DNA from: Cordia subcordata
Lineage: Eukaryota > Streptophyta > Magnoliopsida > Boraginales > Cordiaceae
Length of the DNA: 64,000 bases
Direction: 5' to 3'
Assembly: GCA_028554755.1 (NCBI GenBank)
Contig: JAPTOF010000028.1
Location: 912,501-976,500, forward strand
Made by a program: the position numbers and the translations under genes
Shown here: piece by piece, positions 21,735 to 33,565 of the stretch
How positions within the stretch are numbered: the first letter of the stretch is position 1
How the letters are laid out: each line of letters begins with the position of its first letter
Notes under the pieces: model-generated
What the model was told of the DNA's origin: nothing
The model's input: the letters and a program-made list of their open reading frames with translations, nothing else
Database searches by the model: none

Positions 21735-22329
21735 CACTAAGACATCATTGCAATTAAGTATCATTTACAAATATTAAAGACTAAAACAACTGAGAAATGC
21801 AAATCCAAGAAATTATTATAGGAATTTGCTGTGACTAAAGCAAAACTAGATGAGTAGGGCATACCAAATGACATAATGCAAAAGGATATTAATGTAGCAA
21901 TATCACCAAACATTATGATGGTGACAAAATTCCAAAAAAAATTACTTATTCTTCACCTGGAATCTGGTAAAGAATAAAACAAACATCAAGGTTAACTAAG
22001 GATAATTAGAATCTAAATCATTCAAGATCCTAATACAACCTAAAATAATGCTACAAATTAAAAACTCATTTTCTGTGCTTTCAAGTTGTTATCTAACCAG
22101 GTAAATGAAAGAAAATAAAACAAGAACACAAACTTATATATTTTCATCTTTTAGATTTAGGTAAAAAAGGACTTAGCCAAGATCAAAAGATATGACTAAA
22201 ACCATTACAAACAAAAAGTTCTCAAGAAACTCTTAAAAAGGTCTTTATGACATCTAGACAATGAGCTCACGTTACCGCCCCGTCTACCACTGATTACAAT
22301 TTCCTTTTGGATAATTATTCTTGAAGATA
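21735..22329. other. Flank between Copia-1 and the mariner gene
   Basis: The first about 17 bases may complete the exon interrupted at 2430. The rest is AT-rich and intron-like. A short stretch near 21855-21935 is fairly codon-like (GIPNDIMQKDINVAISPN on the plus strand, after a stop), but I do not recognise it. Confidence 0.35.
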
Positions 22330-22578
22330 CTTTATAACTCTATTCATAAGGCATAGTCTCACTCAAGCTGCGTAAGAAGATTGACATCTTTCCGGTCTCC
22401 TGTTACACAAGTGTGGCAGTTTGTCGTTATTCCCTCTTCTATTTCATAACCTCAATCATGTACCATTGTAGAGAGAAAAATACATTGTTTAAGTTTGCGG
22501 CAAACCATTCTTCATAAGATTTCTTCACAACATCAATTCATTAATAGTTGTTGGGGCTTCTTGATGTTAAAATGAATT
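22330..22578 (-). pseudogene. Mariner-like transposase C-terminus
   Basis: Minus-strand codons read VVKKSYEEWFAANLNNVFFS then LQWYMIEVMK, matching the plant MLE C-terminus (KLNNVFLSLQSCM-x-EVMK), with a GDRK-x-x-NLL stretch after a stop. The remaining catalytic part continues on the far side of Copia-2 at 28210, so Copia-2 inserted into the transposase exon. Confidence 0.8.
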
Positions 22579-22947
22579 TGTTGGGGAAAAACATGCAAAC
22601 ACGAAGAACATGAGAAGAAAACGGATACAAGAGAATTACTTGGTTCGACCTTAAAGCCTACGTCCACGGGCAGTAGAGAATAATTTATTATTGATCAGCG
22701 AATATTACGAAGCTCACACTCTGGTTTCTTTCACACCACACAATACAATGTCCTAACCCTTATTTATAGTGCACAAGTATCCTAATCAGTATTCTAAAAG
22801 GAAAAGGAAAAGGAAAAGGAAATAGTATGCTAAAAGGAAAAGGACACATATTAATTATATACTGTTATGGTAACAAGCAAATAAGGTAATATGCTAATAA
22901 GGAAATTTGCTATTCTTGTTGCCCAAGAATACAAGCCACGTTCAACA
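22579..22947 (-). repeat. Copia-2 3' LTR
   Basis: 369 bp, TGTTGGGGAAAAACATG to CCACGTTCAACA on the plus strand, bounded by GAATT. An AAAAGG microrepeat near 22796 is expanded relative to the other LTR. Confidence 0.9.
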
Positions 22948-22962
22948 AATCTCCACCTTGGC
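22948..22962 (-). promoter_or_regulatory. Copia-2 polypurine tract
   Basis: Read on the minus strand, CCAAGGTGGAGATT abuts the LTR start TGTTGAACG. This is the conserved plus-strand primer of many plant copia elements. Confidence 0.8.
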
Positions 22963-23132
22963 ACATATTTGCTCCAATCAACACACCATCGTCCCTGCTA
23001 CCAACTGCTCCTAAGGGCTTAATGCTCCACACTGCAAATAGCAACCAAGTCCAAGCAATGCTTGAACTTGCTGACTGGAACCACCTTGGTCATCATATCT
23101 GCTAGATTTTCATGGGTGAAAATCTTCTGCAC

Positions 23133-23468
23133 CTATATGATCCCTTGTGATACAACATCTCTGAAAAGGTGATATCTGATATCTATGTGTTTAGTCTTCT
23201 CATGATACATCCGATTCTTCGTTAGATGAATTGCACTCTGGTTATCACAAAAGATTGTACTTGTATCTTGCTGCAGTCCAAGATCACAAACCAGGTCTTG
23301 TAACCATATGGCCTCCTTCACAACTGCTGCAATTGCCATGTACTCTGCCTCAGTAGTCGACAATATCACAGTAGACTGTAATGTCACTTTCCAACTGATA
23401 GTACATCCACAGAGCGTAAACACGTAGCCCGTCATAGATCTTCTCTTATCAAGATCACTTGTAAAGTC
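23133..23468 (-). pseudogene. Copia-2 RNase H
   Basis: [60 protein letters not shown] and [10 protein letters not shown] are all present in one frame (23435-23133). A stop near 23470 separates it from the RT frame ending GYCD. The active-site acidic residues seen are E in TEAEY and D in FCDNQ. Confidence 0.88.
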
Positions 23469-24480
23469 TTAATCACAATAACCCACCAACCTCACGCAAT
23501 CTCTGGTCATCTTGCTAAACAGCAATCCTTCATTTGTAGTGCCACGCAAATATCTCATTATCCATTTCATCACTTTCCAGTGTGCTTTCCCAGGCGATAC
23601 CATATACCTACTCACAACACTAACTGCAGGTGAATTGTCAGGACGAGTGCATACCATAACGTACATCAAGCTACCAGTATCAATTAAGTATGGAACATGA
23701 CACATATGCTCTACCTCTTTCTCAATTTTAGGTGACAAATCTATAAACAACTTGAAATGAGCAGCAAGCAGCATACTCATAGGCTTTGCTTTAAGCATCC
23801 CAAGACACTCTAGCACCTTCTCAATATAACTCTGCGAAGACAAGAATAGCTTCCTAGCATTTCTATCCCCGTCAATCTCCATGCCAAGAATCCTCTTCAC
23901 TACTCCAAGATCCTTCTCAAACTCATCACCCAGCTGCTTCGTTAATTCACCAATGATAGACATGCTTTTAGCAGCAATAAGCATATCATCGACATACAAC
24001 AACAAGTACATAAATGAACCATCTGGAAGCTTCTTGAAATGCACATAACTGTCATAGGCACTCCTTGTGTCTCCAGCGCCTACCATGAATGTGTCAAATC
24101 TCTTGTACCACTACTGAGCCAACTACTTCAACCCATACAAGGATTTCTTCAATTTGTAAACATGGTTTTCCTTACCAAGAGCTACATGCACTTCCGGTTG
24201 ACTTATGTAAATTTGCTCTTCAAGATCACCATGAAAAAATGTCGTTTTCACATCTAGCTGCTCAAGCTCTAAGTCACGAAGAGCAACCAAGGCAAGCAAA
24301 ACTCTGATAGAACTATGCTTCACAATCGAAGAGAATACTTCGTTGAAGTCAACACCTTCCCTTTGTGTATAGCCTTTTGCCACCAATCGCGCCTTGTATC
24401 GAGGGCCTTCAACCCCTGGAGTACCTTCCTTTTTCTTGTAAACCTATTTGCATCTGACAACTCACTGTCCCTTAGACAAT
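23469..24480 (-). pseudogene. Copia-2 reverse transcriptase
   Basis: Two open blocks. 24386-24123 encodes VAKGYTQREGVDFNEVFSSI, LEQLDVKTTFFHGDLEEQIY and YKLKKSLYGLK. 24086-23469 (205 codons) encodes FMYLLLYVDDMLIAAKSM, KDLGVVKRILGMEI and the connection domain through CTRPDNSPAVSVVSRYMV and MRYLRGTTNEGLLF. The YVDD active site (23985-23996) is intact. One stop at about 24120 (between YGLK and the QW-x-K-RF stretch) and a frame change break it. Confidence 0.9.
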
Positions 24481-24839
24481 TCAACAAGCTCCCATGTTTG
24501 ATTCTTCTGAAGAGACTCAATCTCCTCACTCATGGCACCTACTTATTGAGCAAAATCTTTCCTAGATATGGCCTCCTTGTACAAATTCGGCTCATGTCCT
24601 TCAATTGTTTTAGTAACAGTCAAAGCATAAGCAACAAGATTAGCATATCCATACCTTTAAGGCTCTCTAATCTGTCTCCTTTCCCGTCTAGTAGCAATGC
24701 TATACTTTTGTTGTTTAGGCACATTTTGATCATGCATCTCAGTTGGTTGAGTCGGCTGAATTGGACTGCTACTACTGCTAGATGGAACATTTGAAACATC
24801 AGCAAATACCTCTGCCTATTTTTTGACACCGTGGTCTAA

Positions 24840-25745
24840 ACCAGCTACCGCTTTCTCCTTTTCTTAGTCTAATGAAGCAGACTTATTGAACTTGACATCC
24901 CTACTAACGAGGAAACCGGGAGACTTTGGATCTATGTACCACAACCTATAACCTTTTCTCTCGGACACATAGCCTAGGAATATGCATTTCTTTGCCCTCG
25001 GCTCCAACTTTCCATCCTTCACGTGAGCGTATGCAGGGCAACTAAACACCCTCAATCGAGAGTAGTCAGCAAGCTTACCGGACCATAACTCAAAAGGAGT
25101 TTTCAATTCAATAGCTTTGGATGGAGACCTATTCCCAAGTAGTACGCCATATTAACAGCTTTAGCCCAAAAGTCTTGACTCAGGCCAAAATAGGAGAGCA
25201 TACAATGAGCTCTCTCCACTAGAGTTCTATTCATCTATTCTGCAACTCCATTATGTTGTGATGTCCCTACACATGTGTAGTGTCTCACAATGCCATGTTT
25301 TCTGCAGAACTTATCAAACTCTTTATTGCAATATTTCAAGCCTTTGTCAGTCCTAAGATGCTTAATTTGTTTACCAGTCTACTTCTTAATCAATGTCTTC
25401 CACTCAACAAATGTTGGAAACGCCTCATCTTTAGTTTCCAAGAAGTATACCACACCATCTGAGAGTATGCATCAATGACAGTGATGTAATACCTAGCACC
25501 TTTCTTGAAAGGAATTTTATTAGGACCTCAAATATCAGAATGAATGTAATCAGGTGTACTTTTAGTATTCTCCTGCTCCTTGCTAAACTTTACCATGGTT
25601 TGCTTTCCAAAGACACAATGCTCACAGAATTCTAGCTTTCTAGTTCTTTGTCCATAAAGCAAATCCCTCTTACTTAGCTTGGTCAGTCCTCTCTTGCTTA
25701 TATGGCCTAACCTTTTGTGCCATAACTGTGTCGCATCATTATCAC
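24840..25745 (-). pseudogene. Copia-2 integrase
   Basis: GAG-pre-integrase [15 protein letters not shown] (about 25715) leads to CEHCVFGKQ (zinc-binding Cys pair) and YIHSDI (first catalytic Asp), with stops throughout the core. The C-terminal block 25106-24864 is open (KTPFELWSGKLADYSRLRVF, CPAYAHVKDGKLEPRAKKCI, FLGYVSERKGYRLW). The middle is frameshifted, so no functional enzyme is expected. Confidence 0.85.
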
Positions 25746-25749
25746 TCTC

Positions 25750-26130
25750 CTAAGATGCAACAACTGCAACATCTGTAACCGTATTACCTTGAAGAAGATA
25801 TAGGCCACCAGTCAAGTTCCCTTTCAAGAGCACAATTACATCTTTGGTCACCTTTAAGACACCATTCTCACTATGAAATTTGTACCCGTAAGAATCCAAA
25901 TGCCCAAGAGAAATCAAGTTTTTCTTCAGCTCTGGTACATGCCAACACTCGAGAGATCTTGTAACACCATTAAACATCTTGATATTTATGATGCCCATTC
26001 CCTTCACCTTCAACGAAAAATCATTGCCTAGAAGGACTTTCCCTTTCTTTTTGAAATAAGAAGAGAACTAGTCACGTTTAGGACATATATAGAACGTTGC
26101 ACCTGTATCAAGAATCCATTGATTATGCCA
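25750..26130 (-). pseudogene. Copia-2 protease and following linker
   Basis: HNQWILDTGATFYIC at about 26125-26085 carries the D-T-G protease site. A stop at about 26071 follows. The linker continues as an open frame 26013-25750 (VKGMGIINIKMFNGVTRSLE, LKKNLISLGHLDSYGYKF), as expected upstream of the integrase. Confidence 0.82.
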
Positions 26131-26240
26131 TTGTAGTGCACTTACAATCAAAACATCCCTGGTACTACTCGAGTTATCTCTATCACTGTTAGTACCCTTC
26201 ACCACATTGGCTGAATTCTCCACCTTTTTCTTTCCCTTTT

Positions 26241-26981
26241 TCAGTTTTGGACATTCTTTCTTAATGTGACCTTTCTCACCACACTTGAAACAGTGTAGTT
26301 TTCTTGCTCTTGATTTTGACCTTGCTTACTTTTCTTACTATTCGAAGATCCCTCTCTGTTCTCCGCTCTCCCTCTACTCACTAAACCCTTCCCATGAACT
26401 TCTTCCCTATGTCCCAGAATATGTGTTTGAAGATCCTTCGATTTTAATGAAACAATCATATCTTCAAAACTAATTTTATCCCTCCCGTACAACATAGTAT
26501 CCGCAAAGTTCATATATAAAGGTGGTAAGAAGCATAATAGGATCATAGCTTGGTCTTCGTCATCAATTTTAACACCTACATCCTTCAAAGCAATCAAATA
26601 AGAGATACACTAATCAAGGTGTTATTTTAGTGATGTACCTGCTTTCATTCTAGGATAATACAATCGCTTCTTCAAGTAGAGACGAATTGTGTGAGATTTA
26701 GATGCATACAAGTCCACTAAAGTATTCCAAGCCTCAATTGCTGTCGTCTTCTCAGCAATCTCCAACAATACTTCATTTGTCACGGACATGTATATTGCAC
26801 TTAGGGCTTTCGCTTCAAGCTCTTGTCTCGCTGTTGGTTCCGTCTTCTCTGGGATCACTTCTTCAATGACTTTCAAAAGTCCTTGCATTGTCATAAATGC
26901 CTTGAATCTGATCCTCCATAAACTAAAACTCATTCTCCCGTCAAACTTCTTGATTTCAAATATTCCACCTGTGGAAGACAT
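26241..26981 (-). pseudogene. Copia-2 gag
   Basis: Starts MSSTGGIFEIKKFDGRMSFS and continues through YLKKRLYYPRMKAGTSLK. After a stop near 26610 it resumes IALKDVGVKIDDEDQAMILL, CFLPPLYMNFADTMLYGRDK. A CCHC knuckle at 26251-26292 (CFKCGEKGHIKKEC) lies one frame off from the preceding stretch, showing a frameshift near 26300. Gag would form the particle that carries the element's RNA. The start follows the 5' LTR by about 870 bases of leader. Confidence 0.85.
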
Positions 26982-27836
26982 CTTTATTTTCTTAAAACTC
27001 GCACTTTAGGATTGAATTAAGCTCAATGAACCACAAAAACAAATTCAGCACGTTGAAAACCTTAGGAACACCCCCAATCAACTTTGGTCAACACCGGTCA
27101 AAGTCAAACCAATTGGTCAAAGTCAACATTGTCCCTAAACACGCACTTTGGAGTAGAATCTGGAAAAATAGAGTCCAAAAACAGACTCAGGACGTGAAAA
27201 AATGTGGCGTAAGTCTTTGATCAACTCTCGGTCAATGGTCAACGGTCAAAGTCAACCCTCGGTCAAACCCTGGCTAACTGGTCAACGTGGTCGAATGGGT
27301 CAAACTAGTCTTTTTTTTTTCCAGGACTCAACAGCAAGGCCCTAAAGGAAATAAATATTTTTTTTTGGTCCTAAAATAGAAGTCCAACCTAAAAATATTT
27401 TCTTTTTACCTTTTGATTCAACTAAGCCCAAATAGACAAAGTTTCAAAGCCTAAGACCCAACACCCAAAAGACCTAGCCAAATCTGGACATGGCCGCTAC
27501 CTAGGCCCGATCCAAAAAACCCAGACCCAAATCCTAAAACCCAAACCCTAAACCTGCTTTACAAACCTACCCCAATACAAAAAAAGTTCCGAATACACAA
27601 AACCAACCTCAAGAGCACGCGAACTCTATCTTCTTTGCTCGTTCTTCAAACCCAATCGTAAACCATGACTCGCTGATGTAAGCTTTGACTCCAACCATCA
27701 ACGCTCAATGTAGACAACACCGAAGCACTCCTCACCGAGCAAATACCTTTGTTTAGTTAGGCACCGTTTGGTTTGAGCAATTTTATAGTGAGTTTTGATT
27801 TTTCCTTTTTCCCTCTCAAGCAACGGAACAAATTTT
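26982..27836 (-). other. Copia-2 untranslated leader
   Basis: No coding sequence. It contains several GGTCAA-rich repeats (about 27080-27310, TGGTCAAAGTCAA-like units) between the primer site and gag. Confidence 0.55.
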
Positions 27837-27850
27837 GGCTTTGATACTAG
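27837..27850 (-). promoter_or_regulatory. Copia-2 primer binding site
   Basis: Minus-strand CTAGTATCAAAGCC lies two bases inside the 5' LTR, a mutated form of the TGGTATCAGAGC primer site. Confidence 0.75.
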
Positions 27851-27852
27851 TT

Positions 27853-28209
27853 TGTTGGGGAAAAACATGCAAACACGAAGAACATGAGAAGAAAACGAAC
27901 ACAAGAGAATTATGTGATTCAGTCTTAAAGCCTACATCTACGGGCAGTAGAGAATAATTTATTATTGATTAGCGAATATTACAAGGCTCACACTCTGGTT
28001 TCTCTCATACCACACAATACAATGTCCTAACCCCTATTGATAGTGAACAAGTATCCTAATCAATATTCTAAAAGGAAAAGGAAACAGTATACTACAAGAA
28101 AAAGAACACATATTAATTATGTACTATTATGGTAACAAGCAAATAAGGTAATATGCTAATAAGGAAATTTTCTATTCTTGTTGCCCAAGAATATGGGCCA
28201 CATTCAATA
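27853..28209 (-). repeat. Copia-2 5' LTR
   Basis: 357 bp from TGTTGGGGAAAAACATG to CCACATTCAATA (terminal CA mutated to TA), bounded by GAATC. Its last 200 bases recur at 7613-7812, where the pasted block starts. Confidence 0.9.
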
Positions 28210-28949
28210 GAATCAATTGCTTTGAAAAGTTCAAGATCAAAAACATTCATATCTAGACTATTAAATGGCTTGCACGATAAACAAATATCATATCTATCAA
28301 GAACAATAGCTTCAAGGAACTCAGCATCATGTGGGTTAATTTGTGGTCTTGTATTGTCATGTTCAATAAATATAGGATCCTTTACAGGTCATTTTGCTCT
28401 AGTTGTGGGTAACACCTCATTAAACAAGAACGATCTAGTGACCTCCTTTTTAATTGTAATTGGTTTGGTCTTTAAAGTTTTAGCCACATGGTTTTTACTA
28501 GATCTCTTTGTTGGCACTTTGTTCACAAAAAGGGAAAATTCCAATTTTCCAATTGAAAATTTTGTTACACTTTACAACATATTGAGGATGAGCTATGGTC
28601 GCCAAGAACATCACTTTGCTAATGAAAGTTTGACCTTTCACGTTACGATAAGGATATTCTTCTTTCAGGTGCAAATAATATCCTCGATGGTTTTAGTCAT
28701 GTAAAACCATTTCTCATCAATATGAACAAAATTGAACATGTTAATTAAACATAGATTCCCATTAGAGTGTTGGGATCAAGCATGGATATGCAAAAGTTTA
28801 AATGTGCTTAATTTTTCTCACCCATTAAGGCCAGTTTAACGACATTTGTAATGGCCCTAATTGCACCGTCTTTAATGAGTGGACGTAAGGTAGATTTGGA
28901 CATATTTAAGGCTTTTGTGAGGGAAAGAATGTTTGTCATCGATGCAATG
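28210..28949 (-). pseudogene. Mariner-like transposase, catalytic part (donor)
   Basis: Same content as 7813-8553: KALNMSKSTLRPLIKDGAIR, HIDEKWFYMTKTTEGYY, HDNTRPQ and NSLDMNVFDLELF, giving all three catalytic aspartates of a DD39D mariner across frameshifts. A local change near 28682 (CTCAGTGG to CTCGATGG) distinguishes it from the patch copy. Together with 22330-22578 and 30541-30858 it reconstructs the order of one minus-strand MLE gene. I did not identify its TIRs. Confidence 0.85.
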
Positions 28950-30540
28950 TGATTGTGTCAAGTTTTGCACTTATAAGGGTACGAATCGTTCGTGGTATAG
29001 CGGATTCAAGTGCGGGTATTGTCTCCACAGGAAGACTACCTTAGTTTGACCTCTATGTGCTTGGGTGCCTAAAACTAGCCAAGTGCACGTGTGTGCTTTC
29101 TTTAGGATGGAATGGAGCTCAAAAAAAGGGAAAATAAACCTAAACTACGGAGAAACTTAAGGGTGCCAAGCTAAGGAAAGAAATCTAACAGAGAAGAAGG
29201 GGACTGAGGGCGATTGCGTTGCAACTAGACTCGGGCTATGATAACGAATTAGGTCTATCTATGGCTCGGGACTTCTATTGTTGTTGTGTTGATTGGGGGT
29301 CTCTTCAACAATACTAGTGGTTCAACCCGTTAGCCAGATTTAATGCTAAGGGCCAATCCCTCTTAGCTTACGCAATTTGTGCTTAGAACTTATTTTCTTG
29401 GTTGGGTTTAAAGCCAAGGACGAGCACCTAAACACTATGTGACATTAAGGCTAGTTTAACCAATACTAACGTGGGTGAGGGATATTCTAGACTAGGTTAA
29501 CTTATCCGCTTGGCTGGGGTTTAAACCAAGGACTAGTGCTTAAACTCGACTAAGTAAAGCATATAAGTTATTAGCTAGATTTAAAGCTAAAGCCTACTCT
29601 ACTAAGCAAAGCCATGAATTAAGCATAATCACTTAACCCATATCAGTAGATAAAGGCATTTATGCACAAATAACACATGCAAGTTTACTTAGACATTTTA
29701 ACAAACACATAGATAAGCTTGATTTTCAATATATAGACATATTGAATCATGCCACAGATTTATGTAAACAAACATGTATTAAGAGCCAAAGATAACAAAA
29801 ATCTTTTATTCAAAGCCCTAATCTAATATACAACATCAATCAACCCTAGATCTAACTCAATTACAAGCAAATTTACAAGAATAAGAAAAGGATTAAGGAA
29901 CTCCTCTTCAAACTCTTACTCAAATCTAAAGCAAAATCCTTCAATCTCTTGTTACAAGCTTCAATCCTAGCTTGGTTGGTATGGATGGTGGTTTTGGGTG
30001 TTTGGTGAAGTGGGTAAAAGGTTAGGGCTTATTAGGGTTTAAGAAAATAAAGTTTTTCTCCTAAAATGACCTAAAATGGGCTATTTATAGACTTTTCAGT
30101 GCTAGTACCGTTACCCTACTGGCTAATTGGTAACAAGAGAGGTTGATCGGTAACAAATCTATTTTCTAGATCAACCGGCTAACCCTGCCGGTCAGCTGGT
30201 ATGCTCGACCAGTATAGACTTTGCTCTTTCGCATTTACCCGGTCAGCGGGTTTCCTTTAGCCCCAGTCAGTAGCTCCATTTGATGTTCAACCTTCAATCT
30301 TTTTCCCCCGGCCTTTAATATTTAGCTCGTTTCCTTCTCATTTAAGCTCGACCCATACCAAAACTCACCTAAAACAAAGATATAACACTTAGTATAGCAT
30401 TTGTGAATCTAAATACATTATGTTCAAATATTAATAGTTATGCATAAACTCTATACTGAATGCACTCAATTATGCTCTAGAACACCCTTAAATGTGCATG
30501 CAAAAACTACGTACCAAACACACACAAATGACACACATCA
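28950..30540. mobile_element. Solo LTR in the mariner intron (donor)
   Basis: 1,591 bp, TGATTGTGTCAAG to ACACACATCA, with CAATG at 28945-28949 and 30541-30545. It inserted downstream of a consensus CAG/GTAAGT donor of the transposase gene. It carries the same ACCGGC/CGACC cluster (about 30170-30245) and GTTTAAAGCC repeats as 8554-10146. Confidence 0.87.
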
Positions 30541-30858
30541 CAATGGAATTCGAGATGATTGATTGAAACTTACCTGTATCTTTTTGCAACCTGCTCTCCT
30601 TAGAGCTCTAGAGGGAACATCTGCCATTGAACCCTCAAAAACGTTTGACTTAGCACGTCGCCATATCCTTTGGATAGTTTTGTGGTAACCAAAGAATTCG
30701 GCTGCCATGCCTATCATCCTGTTCTTCAACTTTCCATTCTCATTGCTCCTTAGCAAAGTTTCAAAGGCAACTTGTTGTTGAGTATTTGATAATTTTCCTT
30801 GTGTTTTCCTTTGAGCAAAATTATCTGTAGCTGAAAGGGACAATGACAAATTTTTCAT
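30541..30858 (-). pseudogene. Mariner-like transposase exon 1 (donor)
   Basis: From MKNLSLSLSATDNFAQRK at 30858 through KLSNTQQQVAFETLLRSNEN, GKLKNRM, TIQRIWRRAK and GCKKIQ, then CAG/GTAAGT at about 30575-30569. The exon is open over its whole length, unlike the patch copy. Plant MLE transposases have this N-terminal helix-turn-helix layout. An upstream ATG at 30921 would add 21 residues, but homology favours 30858. Confidence 0.82.
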
Positions 30859-31301
30859 TTGAGTGAAAAAGGGATAAAGACAAAAGGTAAGACAAGCATA
30901 TATTCTTTGAGGTGAATACATGTATATATAGATATGATATCAAGAGATTAGAGTTCATCTCAAATTTCAAACAAAAATAGGAGTAAGACATCAAGGACTA
31001 GTTTAAATATTTTTAAACGGAAGCTCTTATATTTAGAATTATTTTGATGCTTAGAATTTGTTTACCGCCAACTTTGCAAGTTATTTTTCATGATATTTCA
31101 GCTATTTGTATCAATATTTAATGAAGTGTAGATTGAATTTAATAGGGTCTTATTTATTTCTATCCATCGACTGAATACGAAGCACTAAAATGCTTAGTTA
31201 CAGAAATAAAATTTGTAGCATTTAATAAATTAACACTTAAAATGTTGATTGTCTTAATACGTTTGAAATATAAAAACTGGACCTTCACAATGGGAAGGAG
31301 G

Positions 31302-31338
<37 letters not shown>

Positions 31339-31384
31339 TATCTATATTTTCTTGCAATGCAAGATTCAAGCCCTTACATTAGTA
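30859..31384. other. Non-coding stretch with AT microsatellite (donor)
   Basis: No gene. (AT)n at 31303-31336. No clear MLE terminal repeat found. Confidence 0.5.
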
Positions 31385-31756
31385 AGAGTAAAATGCATCT
31401 TCTGCCCTGTGTTTTGTGAAAATTGTATAAAATTTCTTGTATTTTTAAATTCACTGACACTTGGCACCCTATGATTTGGCAAACGTTGCATGTTAGCCCT
31501 TATAATGAGGAACTCCATTAAAGTTAATGGAGTTGTGCAAATTCCCCCCCTAGATTTGAAAAATGATGCAAATTCCCCTTTTTGTAATAACATAAGGTGG
31601 AAATACACCAATTTGCGTTAAATTTTATATCGCAAGTTGAGCACATCAGATAGAACAATCATAACATGGTTCCAATTGCATCGGTAGTGGTCTAGTTGAT
31701 TGTAGGAAAACATGGTTTTGGTCTTTAAATGCACTACATGACGAATCGACATCTAG

Positions 31757-31960
31757 ATGAGAGATGATGGAGCTATATTTTTGATAGACAATAAAGGCTT
31801 GGCGAAGTCTTATCAATATCCATCTGCTCATCATAGATTTTGTATTAGACACACATTCCAAAACTTCAAAAAGAAGCTTCATGGTTTATGTTGTGAAACA
31901 TTAATTATTTCTAAGTATATAAATAATATGTCAACATATTTTAAGCAAGTAAAGGGTTGA
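31757..31960 (+). pseudogene. MULE transposase fragment (donor)
   Basis: Identical open frame to 11376-11579, with YPSAHHRFCIRHTFQNFKKK. An isolated remnant; no catalytic residues can be judged. Confidence 0.7.
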
Positions 31961-32832
31961 TCACTTAGGAACTTGTAAAGGGAAGGATAAGTACTAGACA
32001 AATACTACGATTTCCTAATCTAGCTGGGTTGAATTGGCCTAGGAAAATAATAATAAAAATACAATTAAATTAAATTACAATAACAAAAATTAAGACTAAA
32101 ATTATAAAGGAGACAATTAATTATTTTTGGAATAAGAAATAAGAAACTAATTCTAAATTGGAGCAAATAAATAGCCAAGTGAAATAAATTAAAGTAGACA
32201 AAAGTTCAAAATGTCGCGAAACAAGAGCAAATTGAAATATTTTTTTTAAAACCCTCCATCCCCATAAATTAAACATAGGATCTCATGTGCAGGAGAAATA
32301 ATCTCAAATACTTGAGTTATTCCTTCATTCCAATAAATTAAAATAAATTAAAACCATTTAAAGTCATAGCAAGAACATGCAATTAACTCACACAAATTAC
32401 ATACATCTTGTGATATTAGACAAAAACATATTAGCATATGATATGTTCACATATGTACGCAAGAAGAATGTGATGCAATAAGTTTAGCCTATAAGCTCGC
32501 AAGAAGAATTAATGTCATGCAATGAGTTTAGCCTATAAGCTGGCCGTTGCAATTGACGTTGAATCATTCTCAAGAAATCCAAGATCCCAAGTATTTATAA
32601 CATGTGTCAGAAAAGTATATATATCAATTGGACTTGTCGGGAAAAAAATTGTATAATTTTTAAAAGAGTAAAATGTATTTTACTCCCTTGTGTCTTTTGA
32701 TAATCGCACAAAACCCCATATGATTTAAAAACTCACTGATATCCTTGTCGATTAAAAAATGTTGCATATTGGCTCTTGTAACTAATCTTTTTGCGTGCAT
32801 AAAACATGCATCTACAGTGCATTTTGACCTGT
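31961..32832. other. AT-rich non-coding region (donor)
   Basis: Matches 11580-12451. Contains a decayed copy (about 32420-32625) of the repeat upstream of the small gene. No genes seen. Confidence 0.5.
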
Positions 32833-33220
32833 CAATAATGAAGAAACTCAAATAAATTGGTGTGAATTCTCCCTCTAATTTCAAAACTATGTAGATTTCC
32901 CATTTTAGTTTGAAATAAGATGCAAATACACTATTCACAGTGAAAATAAAATAAAAAGTCTCTTAAATTACATAGATCCTTTTGTTTATATGCATTTGAT
33001 TATTATTGAATATATTTATATTGCTTATAAAAAATCATTTAGACTAAGAAATATACATAATTTAGAAAGTATACTTTGGATTTTTACTCATCTACGGGTG
33101 TATTTGCAGATTATTACGGAGGAATCTTTCACCAAATTTAAAAGTTAGAGGGAAGAATTTGCACCATTTTTAAATCAGAGAGGGAATTTGTATCAATTTA
33201 TTTGAGCTTTTTAATTATTG
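32833..33220. mobile_element. Inverted-repeat (MITE-like) element, donor copy
   Basis: Arms start CAATAATGAAGAAACTC and end TTTTTAATTATTG, imperfect reverse complements over about 55 bp. Non-coding. Same element as 12452-12841. Confidence 0.55.
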
Positions 33221-33528
33221 AAAACTAAAAATGCATTAGCATGCTTTTATATTGTTTGATAACTCTTGCTGGAAAGCTAATGGCAAAGACCAATTTACAA
33301 ACCTTTTTTGAATCACAAAGATATCTATAAGTTTTAAATTTTTTTTCCTTTGGTAAAACTCTTATTCTAATGAGATTGAACTTAGAACCTCATGCTTTGG
33401 AGATAGTCTCAACTACTTGAGCTATCTTTTAATCTCATCAACAAGTTTTGAATTGAAATCACAGGGTGTATTTTACTCTTGTTAGAAAAATTTAAATTTT
33501 TCAGAAAGTCAATAGTTTTAACTTTGCA

Positions 33529-33565
<37 letters not shown>

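Larger units (their letters stand above)
22579..28209 (-). mobile_element. Copia-2, Tork-like Ty1/copia in the mariner gene
   Basis: A 5.63-kb element on the minus strand. LTRs are 22579-22947 (3') and 27853-28209 (5'), about 93% identical by eye. The target duplication is GAATT/GAATC (22574-22578, 28210-28214), one mismatch. A primer site lies beside the right LTR and a GGTGGAGATT polypurine tract beside the left. Gag, protease, integrase, RT and RNase H are in copia order. Gag (FDGRMSFSLWRIRFKAFM) and RNase H ([20 protein letters not shown]) resemble the Tnt1/Tork lineage. Several stops and frameshifts make it defective, but it is the most complete element here. Confidence 0.92.

Noticed and set aside
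23512..24829. Plus-strand open frames over the Copia-2 RT (62-159 codons)
   Set aside because: Antisense shadows of the well-conserved reverse transcriptase on the minus strand.
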